The notes under the pieces are model-generated. The model was not told the DNA's origin and made no database searches. It saw only the letters and a program-made list of their open reading frames with translations. From Bacillota bacterium (GTDB taxonomy: Bacteria; Bacillota; Syntrophomonadia; Syntrophomonadales; DTU052): a stretch of DNA of 64,000 nucleotides. A program made the position numbers and the translations under genes. The stretch's first letter is position 1. The number at the start of each line of letters is the position of its first letter. Below are positions 35,088 to 42,252 of this stretch, piece after piece. The DNA is taken from assembly GCA_029781825.1 (NCBI GenBank), contig JAKOVY010000110.1:1-64000 (forward strand). The letters are read 5' to 3'.

Positions 35088-35648
35088 TCAGGCCAAATAG
35101 TATTCTACGGCCAGCCGAGGCCACAAAGTCGAATCTTCATGCTCCCGGCTGTAAAATCCAAGTATTCCGTCTCGGTTTTCAGGACCCCTCAAAAGCAGCC
35201 CCATGTTTGCAATAGAACCGTCATACCATCCCCGGACCAGTGCGGTTACATCCAGACATACTAATCCCAGGTAACCGGGTTTAATGGTAGTGGTGCCGGT
35301 AGGAGTATCGGCGAATAATGGCTGAGTACTCCAGCTAACCGTAAACTCATGCCATAGCTGCTTGACCATGTAAGCGCCCAGGATTGTCGGTTCGCGGGTT
35401 TCATTGCGAAACATATGAAGCAGTACTTTTGCCGATACGATATCACTGCCCGGTGGTATATAGTTACCCCCCAGAGAAGTGAAATCAAATTGGATCAGGC
35501 TCCGATATATATCCCCGGGTCCTTGAAACCGGCCACAGAAGAGGTAGGACAATCCGCCGTAATTCTTGCCGGGGTTGTACTCGGCTACATAACTGTCTTT
35601 TTTCGGGGGAAAAAATATTTTTTCCGGCGTGCAGTTCCGTTTACTCAA
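35088..35648 (-). CDS. DNRLRE-domain protein
   Basis: A 186-residue beta-rich protein that is nearly all one DNRLRE domain. It opens with FFPPKKDSYVAEYNPGKNYG, continues with SLIQFDFTSL and VSAKVLLHMF, and ends with LLLRGPENRDGILGFYSREH. This domain usually occurs in large surface or secreted proteins, where it is thought to act as a structural or adhesive module; here it stands alone with no signal peptide. The TTG start has TAAGGAGG about a dozen bases upstream, a long spacing. Confidence 0.82.
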   Translation of the reverse strand: MSKRNCTPEKIFFPPKKDSYVAEYNPGKNYGGLSYLFCGRFQGPGDIYRSLIQFDFTSLGGNYIPPGSDIVSAKVLLHMFRNETREPTILGAYMVKQLWHEFTVSWSTQPLFADTPTGTTTIKPGYLGLVCLDVTALVRGWYDGSIANMGLLLRGPENRDGILGFYSREHEDSTLWPRLAVEYYLA

Positions 35649-36017
35649 TAGACAATCAGCCTCCTTAGGGAATACTACCGCTTATGCGGAGCAGCTGGAC
35701 CAGAATGAGATTGAGGAATCACAGAAGCAGTTGAATACCGGTTAATTTGATATTTAAGCCAAGAGTACAAAGCGGGAGATGAAAGTTGCAGCCTGCGGGT
35801 GAAAACGAACTTCCTCTGGATAAAAGTTCTGTGCCTGTTGCGCTGCTGGACGTGCCAAGATGCGTACCAGCAGGAACTTTCCCTTGGATATAGTTCGGTA
35901 CTGTTGGCATATGCCGGGTGCCGACATCAGGAAATAATGAGAAGTCGTTTTTGATAGCTGCCTTATGGAAAAAACCGGTGTGATACCGGTTTTTTCGCAG
36001 GATACGTTGTTTCTATT
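35649..36017. other. Gene-poor stretch with a possible coding scrap
   Basis: On the plus strand a short open run ending at TAA 35745 reads AEQLDQNEIEESQKQLNTG, amphipathic and helix-like, without a start; it may be the tail of a lost gene. The rest (35746-35968) shows nothing recognisable. Confidence 0.35.
35969..35996. terminator. Terminator after the small DUF2642-like gene
   Basis: AAAAAACCGGT (35969-35979) pairs with ACCGGTTTTTT (35985-35995). The symmetrical A and T runs allow function on both strands; on the minus strand it lies 22 bases after the next gene's stop. Confidence 0.88.
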
Positions 36018-36296
36018 TTAGGTAAAGGTGCGCGCGATAATGGTAATCTGATTGATGGGAATATAGTTGATCTGATGCCCCACAACAGTGATGAAGCTGG
36101 GATTGATATCGGTCAGAATTCCTTCTACCGCGGCCACATCTCCTTCAGTCAGCACTTTGACTCTCTGCTGCCAGAGGCTGAACAGCAGGGTGAAGAAACT
36201 CGTTCCGGCTATGTCGCCAAACCTGTTGAATCCGCAGTCACTAAAGTCAAACTTGCGATCAAACCGGCCGCCAACCAAGCCACCGTTGATGCTCAT
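36018..36296 (-). CDS. Small protein with DUF2642-like C-terminus
   Basis: A 92-residue protein of uncertain function. The C-terminal half, VKVLTEGDVAAVEGILTDIN followed by SFITVVGHQINYIPINQITI, has the short beta-barrel pattern (modify-Gly-X-Leu, then a beta hairpin ending in IPxxxI) seen in DUF2642 and LSM-like spore-coat associated proteins. The N-terminal half is Gly/Phe/Asp rich (GGLVGGRFDRKFDFSDCGF). Start is ATG 36296 behind AAGGAGGG. A link to spores or surface is a guess. Confidence 0.6.
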   Translation of the reverse strand: MSINGGLVGGRFDRKFDFSDCGFNRFGDIAGTSFFTLLFSLWQQRVKVLTEGDVAAVEGILTDINPSFITVVGHQINYIPINQITIIARTFT

Positions 36297-36383
36297 GATA
36301 TCCCTCCTTCTCGTCAAATCAGTAGTCAAAGGGCCCTAGACTTGGTTTAGTTTATTCGGAGGGATTTCCAAATGTTCCATAAT

Positions 36384-36587
36384 TTACCTATCCGTTTTTC
36401 TGTGCTTGCGTACAGTAGGTGAACTCTTTTCAGAACTGCTCTTGCTGAGCGTAAAACTGTTTGTGGATTTGAGGCTGTGAATGGAACCTTTATTGCCGCA
36501 CGGGCAGGCCAAAACCATTTTGACCGGCGGCTTTTTGACCACGGCTCCCAAAACCTTACCGCATTTTGAACAGGTTATTGTGTGCAC
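36384..36587 (-). CDS. Small zinc-ribbon-like protein
   Basis: A 67-residue protein. The first 33 residues hold two cysteine pairs, CSKCGK and CPCGNKG, spaced about 20 residues apart, as in a zinc ribbon. The rest is a Ser/Lys-rich basic tail ending RKHRKTDR, likely disordered and possibly nucleic-acid binding. Start is GTG 36587 with GGAGGAG upstream. The function is unknown. Confidence 0.6.
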   Translation of the reverse strand: MHTITCSKCGKVLGAVVKKPPVKMVLACPCGNKGSIHSLKSTNSFTLSKSSSEKSSPTVRKHRKTDR

Positions 36588-36707
36588 CCGGGTCTCCTCC
36601 TTTCAAAAATTAGCCTCACTAACAGGAAGAAGCTTTAATGAAAAATATGAGATATTGGCACACATTGTGCGTTTAGCCGAATCTGGGAAGACAAAGTATA
36701 AAGGGCA

Positions 36708-36901
36708 ATAAAAAAGCCCGGTGACCGGGTGTTGGCTGTCGGTTTTAGGTGGTGGAGGGTTCAATTAACCTTGCACAGGAAGAACCAGAGTCCTCTTCGG
36801 AAGAAACTAACCTTACTCAAGGAGTAACCACTCTATCAGGCAGGTAATAACCTCACTAAGGGATACGCTTCTCAGGGAAGGAAACCAACCTCCACCACCT
36901 A
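36708..36901 (-). ncRNA. Candidate structured RNA with three ~40-nt repeats
   Basis: No open frame covers this stretch. Its ends, 36746-36760 and 36887-36901, are complementary over 15 bases (TAGGTGGTGGAGG with CCTCCACCACCTA) and the pairing continues inward with small bulges. Inside, three imperfect repeats begin TAACCT on the plus strand at 36766, 36808 and 36848, with a fourth partial start at 36886. Internal hairpins include TTACTC/GAGTAA around 36814-36828. On the minus strand a -10 box lies just upstream of 36901, and a CCCGG/CCGGG hairpin with six T ends the unit at 36708-36729. I do not recognise an Rfam family; a divergent 6S-like RNA is one possibility. Confidence 0.6.
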
Positions 36902-36905
36902 TTTC

Positions 36906-36911
36906 AGTATA
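36906..36911 (-). promoter_or_regulatory. Putative -10 box of the candidate RNA
   Basis: On the minus strand the hexamer reads TATACT, five of six matches to TATAAT, placed so that transcription would begin at about 36900, the first base of the terminal helix. The -35 region is weak. Confidence 0.45.
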
Positions 36912-37169
36912 TGCAGAAGAAACCCGGAATACCATTGGGAACTTTTTCTGGAATTCTGCGAACCTCAGTAGGCCATTAAAATGTCTAAAGACCGGCGGCA
37001 GGATAACATCTCTTCAGTAAGATTGGTATCATTATAAAATAATAGAGAAGATATTGAGTAATGGTACTGACGAATGATGGCAGCAGGACATGATAATTGA
37101 CCGCAGGCTGCCTCAATATCTGAATAATAATTGGTTTGGCCAAATTATTTTTGGTACGGGGCGATTATA
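36912..37169. other. Gap upstream of trmK
   Basis: About 260 A+T-rich bases without a supported gene. They separate the minus-strand RNA candidate from the plus-strand trmK gene and presumably contain the trmK promoter, which I cannot place with confidence. Confidence 0.4.
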
Positions 37170-37865
37170 GTGATAAAAATTCCCCCCAGGTTAATGAGTA
37201 TTGCCGATCTGGTGATCCCCGGCGAGCCGGCAGCGGACATCGGTTCCGATCATGCCCTGCTTGCCTGTTATCTGGTAGATGAAGGCCGCTGCCCCCGGGC
37301 GATCTGCGGCGAATTGGGGGACGGGCCCTATCGCAGGACCTTGGAGGCCGTTCGTAAGTATGGTCTGGACCACCTTATCGAGGTGCGGCAGGGTGACGGA
37401 TTGGAGGTACTGGATTGTGGAGAAGTGGCTACGGTTGTTTTGGCGGGGATGGGCGGTTATACCATAGTCAGTATTCTTAATGCGTCACCCGCCAAAACCC
37501 AAAGCTTTAAGCGCCTGGTTTTGCAGCCGATGAATGCATTGGCAGAGGTACGCCGTCTGGCAAACTCCAAAGGGTGGAAAATTGAGAAAGAGACGGTGGT
37601 TAAGGATGGGGATTACTATGTCAACCTGGTTATAAATCCCCAATGCCGGCAGGATAACAAGCTGTCCGAAACCGAGTTGAGATGGGGGCCGATTCTAATG
37701 CAGGGCGCAGCCCAAGAATCAGTGGTTCGGGACTATTATCGCTTCCAGTTGGACAAATTAGAACGTATTATTGCCGGGATTCCGAACAACAGTACCGGGC
37801 GTTCACTGATGCGGAAGCAGGAATATGAGAGGAGAAAAAAAGAATTGGAGGAGATTTTGCAGTGA
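37170..37865 (+). CDS. trmK: tRNA (adenine(22)-N1)-methyltransferase TrmK
   Basis: A 231-residue methyltransferase that makes m1A22 in tRNA. Motif I is AADIGSDHALLACYLV, which is the TrmK form, followed by ICGELGDGPYRRTLE and VVLAGMGGYTIVSIL; the C-terminal half is a coiled coil (QLDKLERIIAGI and EYERRKKELEEIL). I choose GTG 37170, giving the N-terminus IKIPPRLMSIADLV like Bacillus YqfN, rather than the upstream in-frame start at 37131. It overlaps nif3 by four bases; in Bacillus the same pair follows sigA. Confidence 0.92.
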   Translation: MIKIPPRLMSIADLVIPGEPAADIGSDHALLACYLVDEGRCPRAICGELGDGPYRRTLEAVRKYGLDHLIEVRQGDGLEVLDCGEVATVVLAGMGGYTIVSILNASPAKTQSFKRLVLQPMNALAEVRRLANSKGWKIEKETVVKDGDYYVNLVINPQCRQDNKLSETELRWGPILMQGAAQESVVRDYYRFQLDKLERIIAGIPNNSTGRSLMRKQEYERRKKELEEILQ

Positions 37866-38974
37866 AAATCAAGAACGGGATGGTATTTAACCGACTTGAA
37901 GAGTTGGCGCCGCCTTATCTCGCTGAGACCTGGGACAACATCGGCTTACAGCTCGGCGCCAAAGACCGGACGGCGGAAGCAGTCCTGGTAACCCTGGATG
38001 TTGATGACCGAGCGGTGGATAAGGCTTTGGAGGTAGGGGCCAATCTGATTATCAGCCACCATCCGCTTTTCTTTAAAGGGATAAAGACGATTGACTTCGA
38101 GTCGCCATCAGGCAGGCTGATAAGGCGGCTTATCAAAAACGATATATCCGTTTATTCGGCCCATACCAACCTGGATCTGGCTCCCCGGGGGTTAAGCCAG
38201 TACCTGGCACTGAAGCTGGGATTAGGTAACATAAAGCCACTGGGAACAGTGAAGTCGCAGCAGTTAATGAAGCTGGTGGTTTTTGTGCCGGAAACCCATT
38301 TACATAAAGTGCGTCAAGCCGTTAATGATGCGGGAGCGGGGTTTATCGGCAACTACCGGGATTGCAGTTTTCGCTCTCCAGGTGTGGGCACCTTCAGGCC
38401 ATTGGAAGGAAGCCGGCCTTTTTTGGGCAGTACCGGGATTTTGGAGGAAGTAACGGAATACCGCCTCGAGGTTATTGTGCCTGCGGAAATATTAAGTCGG
38501 GTGGTACAGTCCATGATTGATGCCCATCCCTATGAAGAGGTAGCTTATGACCTGATACCGCTCAATAACAGCGGCCAATCATACAGTTACGGCAGGCAGG
38601 GAGATTTGCCGGAAGCGATGTCTCTGGAGGAGCTTGCTGAGAGGGTAAAAAGCATATTGGGCATTGAGTACGTTGCGGTGAGCAGTCAGAAGCAGAATCG
38701 GGTGGAGAAGGTCTGTTTGGTTCCGGGCTCGGGAGCTTCAATGATCAAAACTGCGCTGCGGGAAAGATGTCAGGTTATGATAACCGGCGATATAAAATAC
38801 CATGAAGCCAGAGAGGCCTTGGAATCCGGTCTGGCTCTTATTGATGCCGGACATGACGGCATGGAGTTGGCGGTGGTTGATATGCTCACGTCTTATCTTG
38901 AGGAGACAGCTCGAAACGAGGGTTGGGATGTAAAGATTCACGGATTTAAAGAGGAGTGCTTGTGGAGAAAGTGA
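37862..38974 (+). CDS. Nif3-like dinuclear metal centre protein (YqfO)
   Basis: A 370-residue protein of the long Nif3/YqfO form with a PII/CutA1-like insert in the middle (about residues 130-235, MKLVVFVPETHLHKVRQAV to HPYEEVAYDLIPL). Metal-binding residues are in IISHHPLFFKG, SAHTNLDLA and DAGHDGMELAVV. It is suggested to act in metal or GTP cyclohydrolase-like chemistry, but its role is not settled. The GTG start lies within the trmK stop. Confidence 0.93.
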   Translation: MKIKNGMVFNRLEELAPPYLAETWDNIGLQLGAKDRTAEAVLVTLDVDDRAVDKALEVGANLIISHHPLFFKGIKTIDFESPSGRLIRRLIKNDISVYSAHTNLDLAPRGLSQYLALKLGLGNIKPLGTVKSQQLMKLVVFVPETHLHKVRQAVNDAGAGFIGNYRDCSFRSPGVGTFRPLEGSRPFLGSTGILEEVTEYRLEVIVPAEILSRVVQSMIDAHPYEEVAYDLIPLNNSGQSYSYGRQGDLPEAMSLEELAERVKSILGIEYVAVSSQKQNRVEKVCLVPGSGASMIKTALRERCQVMITGDIKYHEAREALESGLALIDAGHDGMELAVVDMLTSYLEETARNEGWDVKIHGFKEECLWRK

Positions 38975-38995
38975 TAAGGGGGCGGGAGATAACTC

Positions 38996-39127
38996 ATGGT
39001 GGTGACTACTAAAACAATACTCCTTACATTGCTGTCAGCGTTTTTGCTCTTCATCAGCGCGATAACGCTGGGTCTTAAAGGCACGAAAAATAAAAAAGAT
39101 GACGATGATTGGGAACACGAGATCTGA
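38996..39127 (+). CDS. Small membrane protein, 43 residues
   Basis: ATG 38996 follows GGGGGCGGGAG at a good distance and opens a 43-residue frame. It has one hydrophobic helix (TILLTLLSAFLLFISAITLGL) and then a short charged tail, KKDDDDWEHEI. It starts 21 bases after nif3 and is probably in its operon. I know no named family. The pattern of one helix and an acidic tail suits a small membrane-bound partner peptide. Confidence 0.6.
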   Translation: MVVTTKTILLTLLSAFLLFISAITLGLKGTKNKKDDDDWEHEI

Positions 39128-39378
39128 ACAGGCAATCGAAACATGTTGCCGCAGCGGGGACTTAACCCCGAAAAATCCTACCGCCTCCCATATGGATTAT
39201 CAGGCATTTTAGCAGACAAATACTTATAAAATCCCGAAATTAGGGCAAAAATTTCGACCAGGGAAGCATGCTTTGCGAAAAAATGGTTATCTTAATAAAA
39301 AAATCTTAGAAAAAAGAAGGAATTCCCAAGTTCTTGAGGAACTTAATCAGGGAAAAAATCCGTAAGGGAGGTCACGTG

Positions 39379-39699
39379 GTGAACAAAACGGGACTGGTAA
39401 AATCTTTGGCGGAAAAGGCAGGCGTAACCCAAAAAGATGCAGCAAAAATTCTTGATTCTGTGCTGGACTCAATTCAAACTGCGTTAGCGCAGGGAGAAAA
39501 GGTCCAAATCATCGGGTTTGGTACATTTGAGGTCAGAGAACGCAAAGCCAGAAACGTCATTAGCCCGGCAACAGGAAAAGAAATCAGGGTTCCAGCTACA
39601 AAGGTTCCAGCATTCAAACCGGGCAAATCACTGCGGGAAGCGGTTGCCATTAAAGCGCCTGAGAAGAAGAAGGGGGCTGCCAAGGCTAAGAAAAAGTAA
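39379..39699 (+). CDS. hup: HU family DNA-binding protein with Lys-rich tail
   Basis: A 106-residue nucleoid protein. The HU signature GFGTFEVRERKARNVISPATGKEI and the arm KVPAFKPGKSLREAV are intact. About 15 extra residues follow the usual 91 and are Lys/Ala rich (KKKGAAKAKKK), which should strengthen DNA binding. I choose GTG 39379, six bases after AAGGGAGGT, over earlier in-frame codons. A shared terminator separates it from rnpB. Confidence 0.95.
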   Translation: MNKTGLVKSLAEKAGVTQKDAAKILDSVLDSIQTALAQGEKVQIIGFGTFEVRERKARNVISPATGKEIRVPATKVPAFKPGKSLREAVAIKAPEKKKGAAKAKKK

Positions 39700-39733
39700 C
39701 CGTTCCTTAAGTCCGGATATGATAGCGAAAACA

Positions 39734-39775
39734 AAAAAGAACAGCGAATGTCGAAAGACGTTTGCTGTTCTTTTT
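39734..39775. terminator. Bidirectional terminator between hup and rnpB
   Basis: AAAAAGAACAGC (39734-39745) pairs with GCTGTTCTTTTT (39764-39775). The A run on the left and T run on the right let it stop both the plus-strand hup gene and the minus-strand RNase P RNA gene. Confidence 0.9.
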
Positions 39776-39783
39776 AATTGGAC

Positions 39784-40171
39784 GCGAGTAAATCTGTAAG
39801 CGGAGTTCTGTTACGATAGTCATCTATCTGGGATGGCAGTTGCCTGCCACCTCTAGCGACCCAACCCGGGAGCGGAGCGGGCCACTCCAATGCTCCCCTA
39901 TTTGGTCTTGCTCCAGGTGGGGTTTACCTAGCCGACCAGTCGCCTGGCCGCTGGTGAGCTCTTACCTCACCGTTCCACCCTTACCGAAAGCGGAAAACTG
40001 TATTGAGAAGTCGTCACGACGACTTCATAATGCAGGCTTCCACTTTCGGCGGTTTATTTCTGTGGCACTATCCTTGAGGTTGCCCTCACTGGGTGTTACC
40101 CAGCACCCTGCCCTGTGGAGCTCCGACTTTCCTCAGGTCAATTCTGACCCGCGACTATCCGATTTACTCGC
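39784..40171 (-). ncRNA. rnpB: RNase P RNA (type A)
   Basis: Read on the minus strand, the conserved core GAGGAAAGTCGGAGCTCC is found near the 5-prime end, followed by ACAGGGCAGGGTGCTGG, CCCAGTGAGGGCAACCTC and ATAGTGCCACAGAAA. The ends form helix P1: 40171-40161 pairs with 39794-39784 over 11 bases. Length is about 388 nt. This ribozyme cuts the 5-prime leader from pre-tRNAs. Confidence 0.96.
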
Positions 40172-40178
40172 GCAACGT

Positions 40179-40207
40179 ATTATACAACTATTATTTGCGC
40201 GTGGCAA
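40179..40207 (-). promoter_or_regulatory. rnpB promoter
   Basis: On the minus strand TTGCCA (40207-40202), 17 bases and TATAAT (40184-40179) form a near-consensus sigma-A promoter. The predicted start, about 40172, falls on the first base of helix P1. Confidence 0.92.
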
Positions 40208-40453
40208 GCTGAAATATAATACAAAACCTATACCGAAACGACTTAAAGCCGCTCCGGCAGCAAAAGCTTAAGCATTAAACCGCAGGGCACATGGAAATAA
40301 AGCATTGAAGATCGGGCTGAATTTATGCTTTGGGTTGCAGGAAAAAGCGAATTGGGGGAGAATAATAACAGGGAATTGAATGGTCGTCTTGCTTCGGAAT
40401 ACCATCTTGACAATGATTACGGCTAGAAGCAGCAGTTGCGAGGAGGTGAAATT

Positions 40454-40756
40454 GTGGGGGGAATACTTGAGAATTCTATTGTTCAACTGGTACTCGTAAT
40501 CATCGGCGTTTGGGCTTTTTGGAAATTCTGCACCTTTGCCAAGAGGTTTTCTCTTCCTGGCAAGGTTAAGTTGGCGACATACATCATAACCGGCTTGGGC
40601 GTATTTGGAATGAATTGGCTTTTCAGTTCTGCCAAGCAAGGAATGGGAGGACATGTGGTGCTGACCAATCCCAAGCTGATGGCAATTGCGATTATTGCAT
40701 CGCTATTTCTAGTGCTCCTTTTCTCATTCGCTTTGATGGCGGAGACCAAGGCATAA
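40454..40756 (+). CDS. Small membrane protein of unknown function
   Basis: A 100-residue protein with three hydrophobic segments (VQLVLVIIGVWAFWKFCTF, LATYIITGLGVFGMNWLF and LMAIAIIASLFLVLLFSFALM). I do not recognise a family. Start is GTG 40454 behind AGGAGGTG. It has its own terminator and no co-transcribed partner. Confidence 0.75.
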   Translation: MGGILENSIVQLVLVIIGVWAFWKFCTFAKRFSLPGKVKLATYIITGLGVFGMNWLFSSAKQGMGGHVVLTNPKLMAIAIIASLFLVLLFSFALMAETKA

Positions 40757-40769
40757 AGGGACTATCGGG

Positions 40770-40793
40770 AGGCGGCAGAAGCCGCCTTTTTTT
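40770..40793 (+). terminator. Terminator after the small membrane protein gene
   Basis: AGGCGGC (40770-40776) pairs with GCCGCCT (40781-40787), with loop AGAA and seven T after it. Confidence 0.95.
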
Positions 40794-40946
40794 GTGGCCG
40801 CGTTTAACAACCTGTTATGACGCTTCGATTAAGATTATAATAAGCTGTAAGCCTTGAAAAGCGCGTCGCGGGTATCCTTTTAAATGAGGCTGTCATCCGA
40901 TCAACCGGAAACTCGGCCTAGTTGCAATAAAACGGAGGTTTGCACC

Positions 40947-41735
40947 ATGGGTAAAGAGGTAGTAACAACCCGCAAAATAGCCCGGTTTGATATAAATCGC
41001 GGCCTTACCGAATTGGAAGACGTTGTGGTTGGCGAACATCCCCTGACCATACACGTTAACGGATCGGAACTGGTTACCCTTTTATGCACACCGGAACACT
41101 TGGAGGATTTGGCAGTCGGGTATTTGGCCGGCGAAGGATTTATTAAAGATAACAATGATGTTAAGGAGCTTAAGGTGAATCCGGAAACCGGGGAATGCAT
41201 GGTGCTCCTTAAAGGGTCGCACAGCATTACCGAAAGGACTCATCTCAAACGGTATGTGACTACAGGCTGTGGAAAAGGCATTTCCTTTTATCAACTCGCA
41301 GATGCGCGTCTGAGTAAAGAGCTGCCCCGTGATTACCGGTTAAAACCGGCAATGGTTATCGATATGATGAGAGCCCTTCTGGGGAATTCAAATCTGCACC
41401 GTGAAACAGGAGGAGTGCACACCGTTGCTCTCGGGCAAGACGGGAGGCTTCTGATTCAACGGGATGACATCGGCCGACACAATGCCGTGGATAAGGTGTT
41501 CGGGTACTGCCTGCGTAACAATATCAAAACTGAGGACAAGGCCCTGGTAATAAGCGGACGTGTTTCTTCGGAGATCGCCTTGAAAGCGGTCAAGATGCGG
41601 ATACAGATTTTGATATCAAAATCGGCACCAACTGATATGGCGGTAGAATTTGCTGAAGAATTGGGGCTTACGCTGATCGGGTTTACCCGGGGGAACAGGT
41701 TTAATATTTATTCCCATCCTTTCCGGGTGGTTTAA
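40947..41735 (+). CDS. fdhD: Formate dehydrogenase accessory sulfurtransferase FdhD
   Basis: A 262-residue protein. It moves sulfur from a cysteine desulfurase to the molybdenum or tungsten cofactor of formate dehydrogenase. Family motifs are LLCTPEHLEDLAVGYLAGEGFI, TTGCGKGISF with its cysteine, and QRDDIGRHNAVDKVFGY then SGRVSSEIALKA. I choose ATG 40947 behind GGAGGTTTGC rather than the ATG at 40884. It heads a three-gene unit with mobB and the activator-like gene. Confidence 0.94.
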   Translation: MGKEVVTTRKIARFDINRGLTELEDVVVGEHPLTIHVNGSELVTLLCTPEHLEDLAVGYLAGEGFIKDNNDVKELKVNPETGECMVLLKGSHSITERTHLKRYVTTGCGKGISFYQLADARLSKELPRDYRLKPAMVIDMMRALLGNSNLHRETGGVHTVALGQDGRLLIQRDDIGRHNAVDKVFGYCLRNNIKTEDKALVISGRVSSEIALKAVKMRIQILISKSAPTDMAVEFAEELGLTLIGFTRGNRFNIYSHPFRVV

Positions 41736-41748
41736 GGAGGATACAGGC

Positions 41749-42243
41749 ATGGTACCGGTGGTTTCCTTTGTCGGTCGCCATAATGCGGGCAAGACCACGA
41801 TCCTGGAAAAGGTTATAGGTTGTTTTTGCGCTCAGGGTTACCGCATCGGGGTGATCAAGCATTCTTCACATGATTTCACCATAGATGTTCCGGGTACTGA
41901 TTCTTATCGATTGGGGAAAGCAGGCGCCCGGGCGGTGGTTGTATCATCGCCCGAGAAGGTGGCTTTTTACAAGCAGGTGGAGAGGGATTATTCCCTGGAG
42001 GATTTATGCCGGCTGATGCCGGACGATGTCGACATAATATTTGCAGAAGGCTTCAAACGGGAGCACCAGCCTAAAATCGAGGTGGCCAGGCAGGGCATCA
42101 GCACAGAGTTAATTCGGCCCGACAATCTGATTGCAATGGTAACAGATTTTCCTGTCGCTCACAGCGATGTGCCGGTGTTCGGATTTGACGAGGTCGAATC
42201 CTTATGTCGCTATCTGCGGGATATGTTTATGGACAGCAAGTAA
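41749..42243 (+). CDS. mobB: Molybdopterin-guanine dinucleotide biosynthesis protein MobB
   Basis: A 164-residue P-loop GTPase. Walker A is FVGRHNAGKTTILEKVI, followed by VIKHSSHDFTIDVPGTDSYR and DVDIIFAEGFKREHQPKIEV. It assists the formation of the guanine dinucleotide form of the molybdenum cofactor. Start is ATG 41749, after AAGGAGGATACAGGC, 13 bases past fdhD. MobB next to FdhD supports formate dehydrogenase maturation as the shared theme. Confidence 0.94.
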   Translation: MVPVVSFVGRHNAGKTTILEKVIGCFCAQGYRIGVIKHSSHDFTIDVPGTDSYRLGKAGARAVVVSSPEKVAFYKQVERDYSLEDLCRLMPDDVDIIFAEGFKREHQPKIEVARQGISTELIRPDNLIAMVTDFPVAHSDVPVFGFDEVESLCRYLRDMFMDSK

Positions 42244-42252
42244 TGAGGTGGT

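Noticed and set aside
39840..40271. 143-residue plus-strand frame
   Set aside because: It lies over the RNase P RNA gene, whose conserved core and P1 helix explain the sequence.
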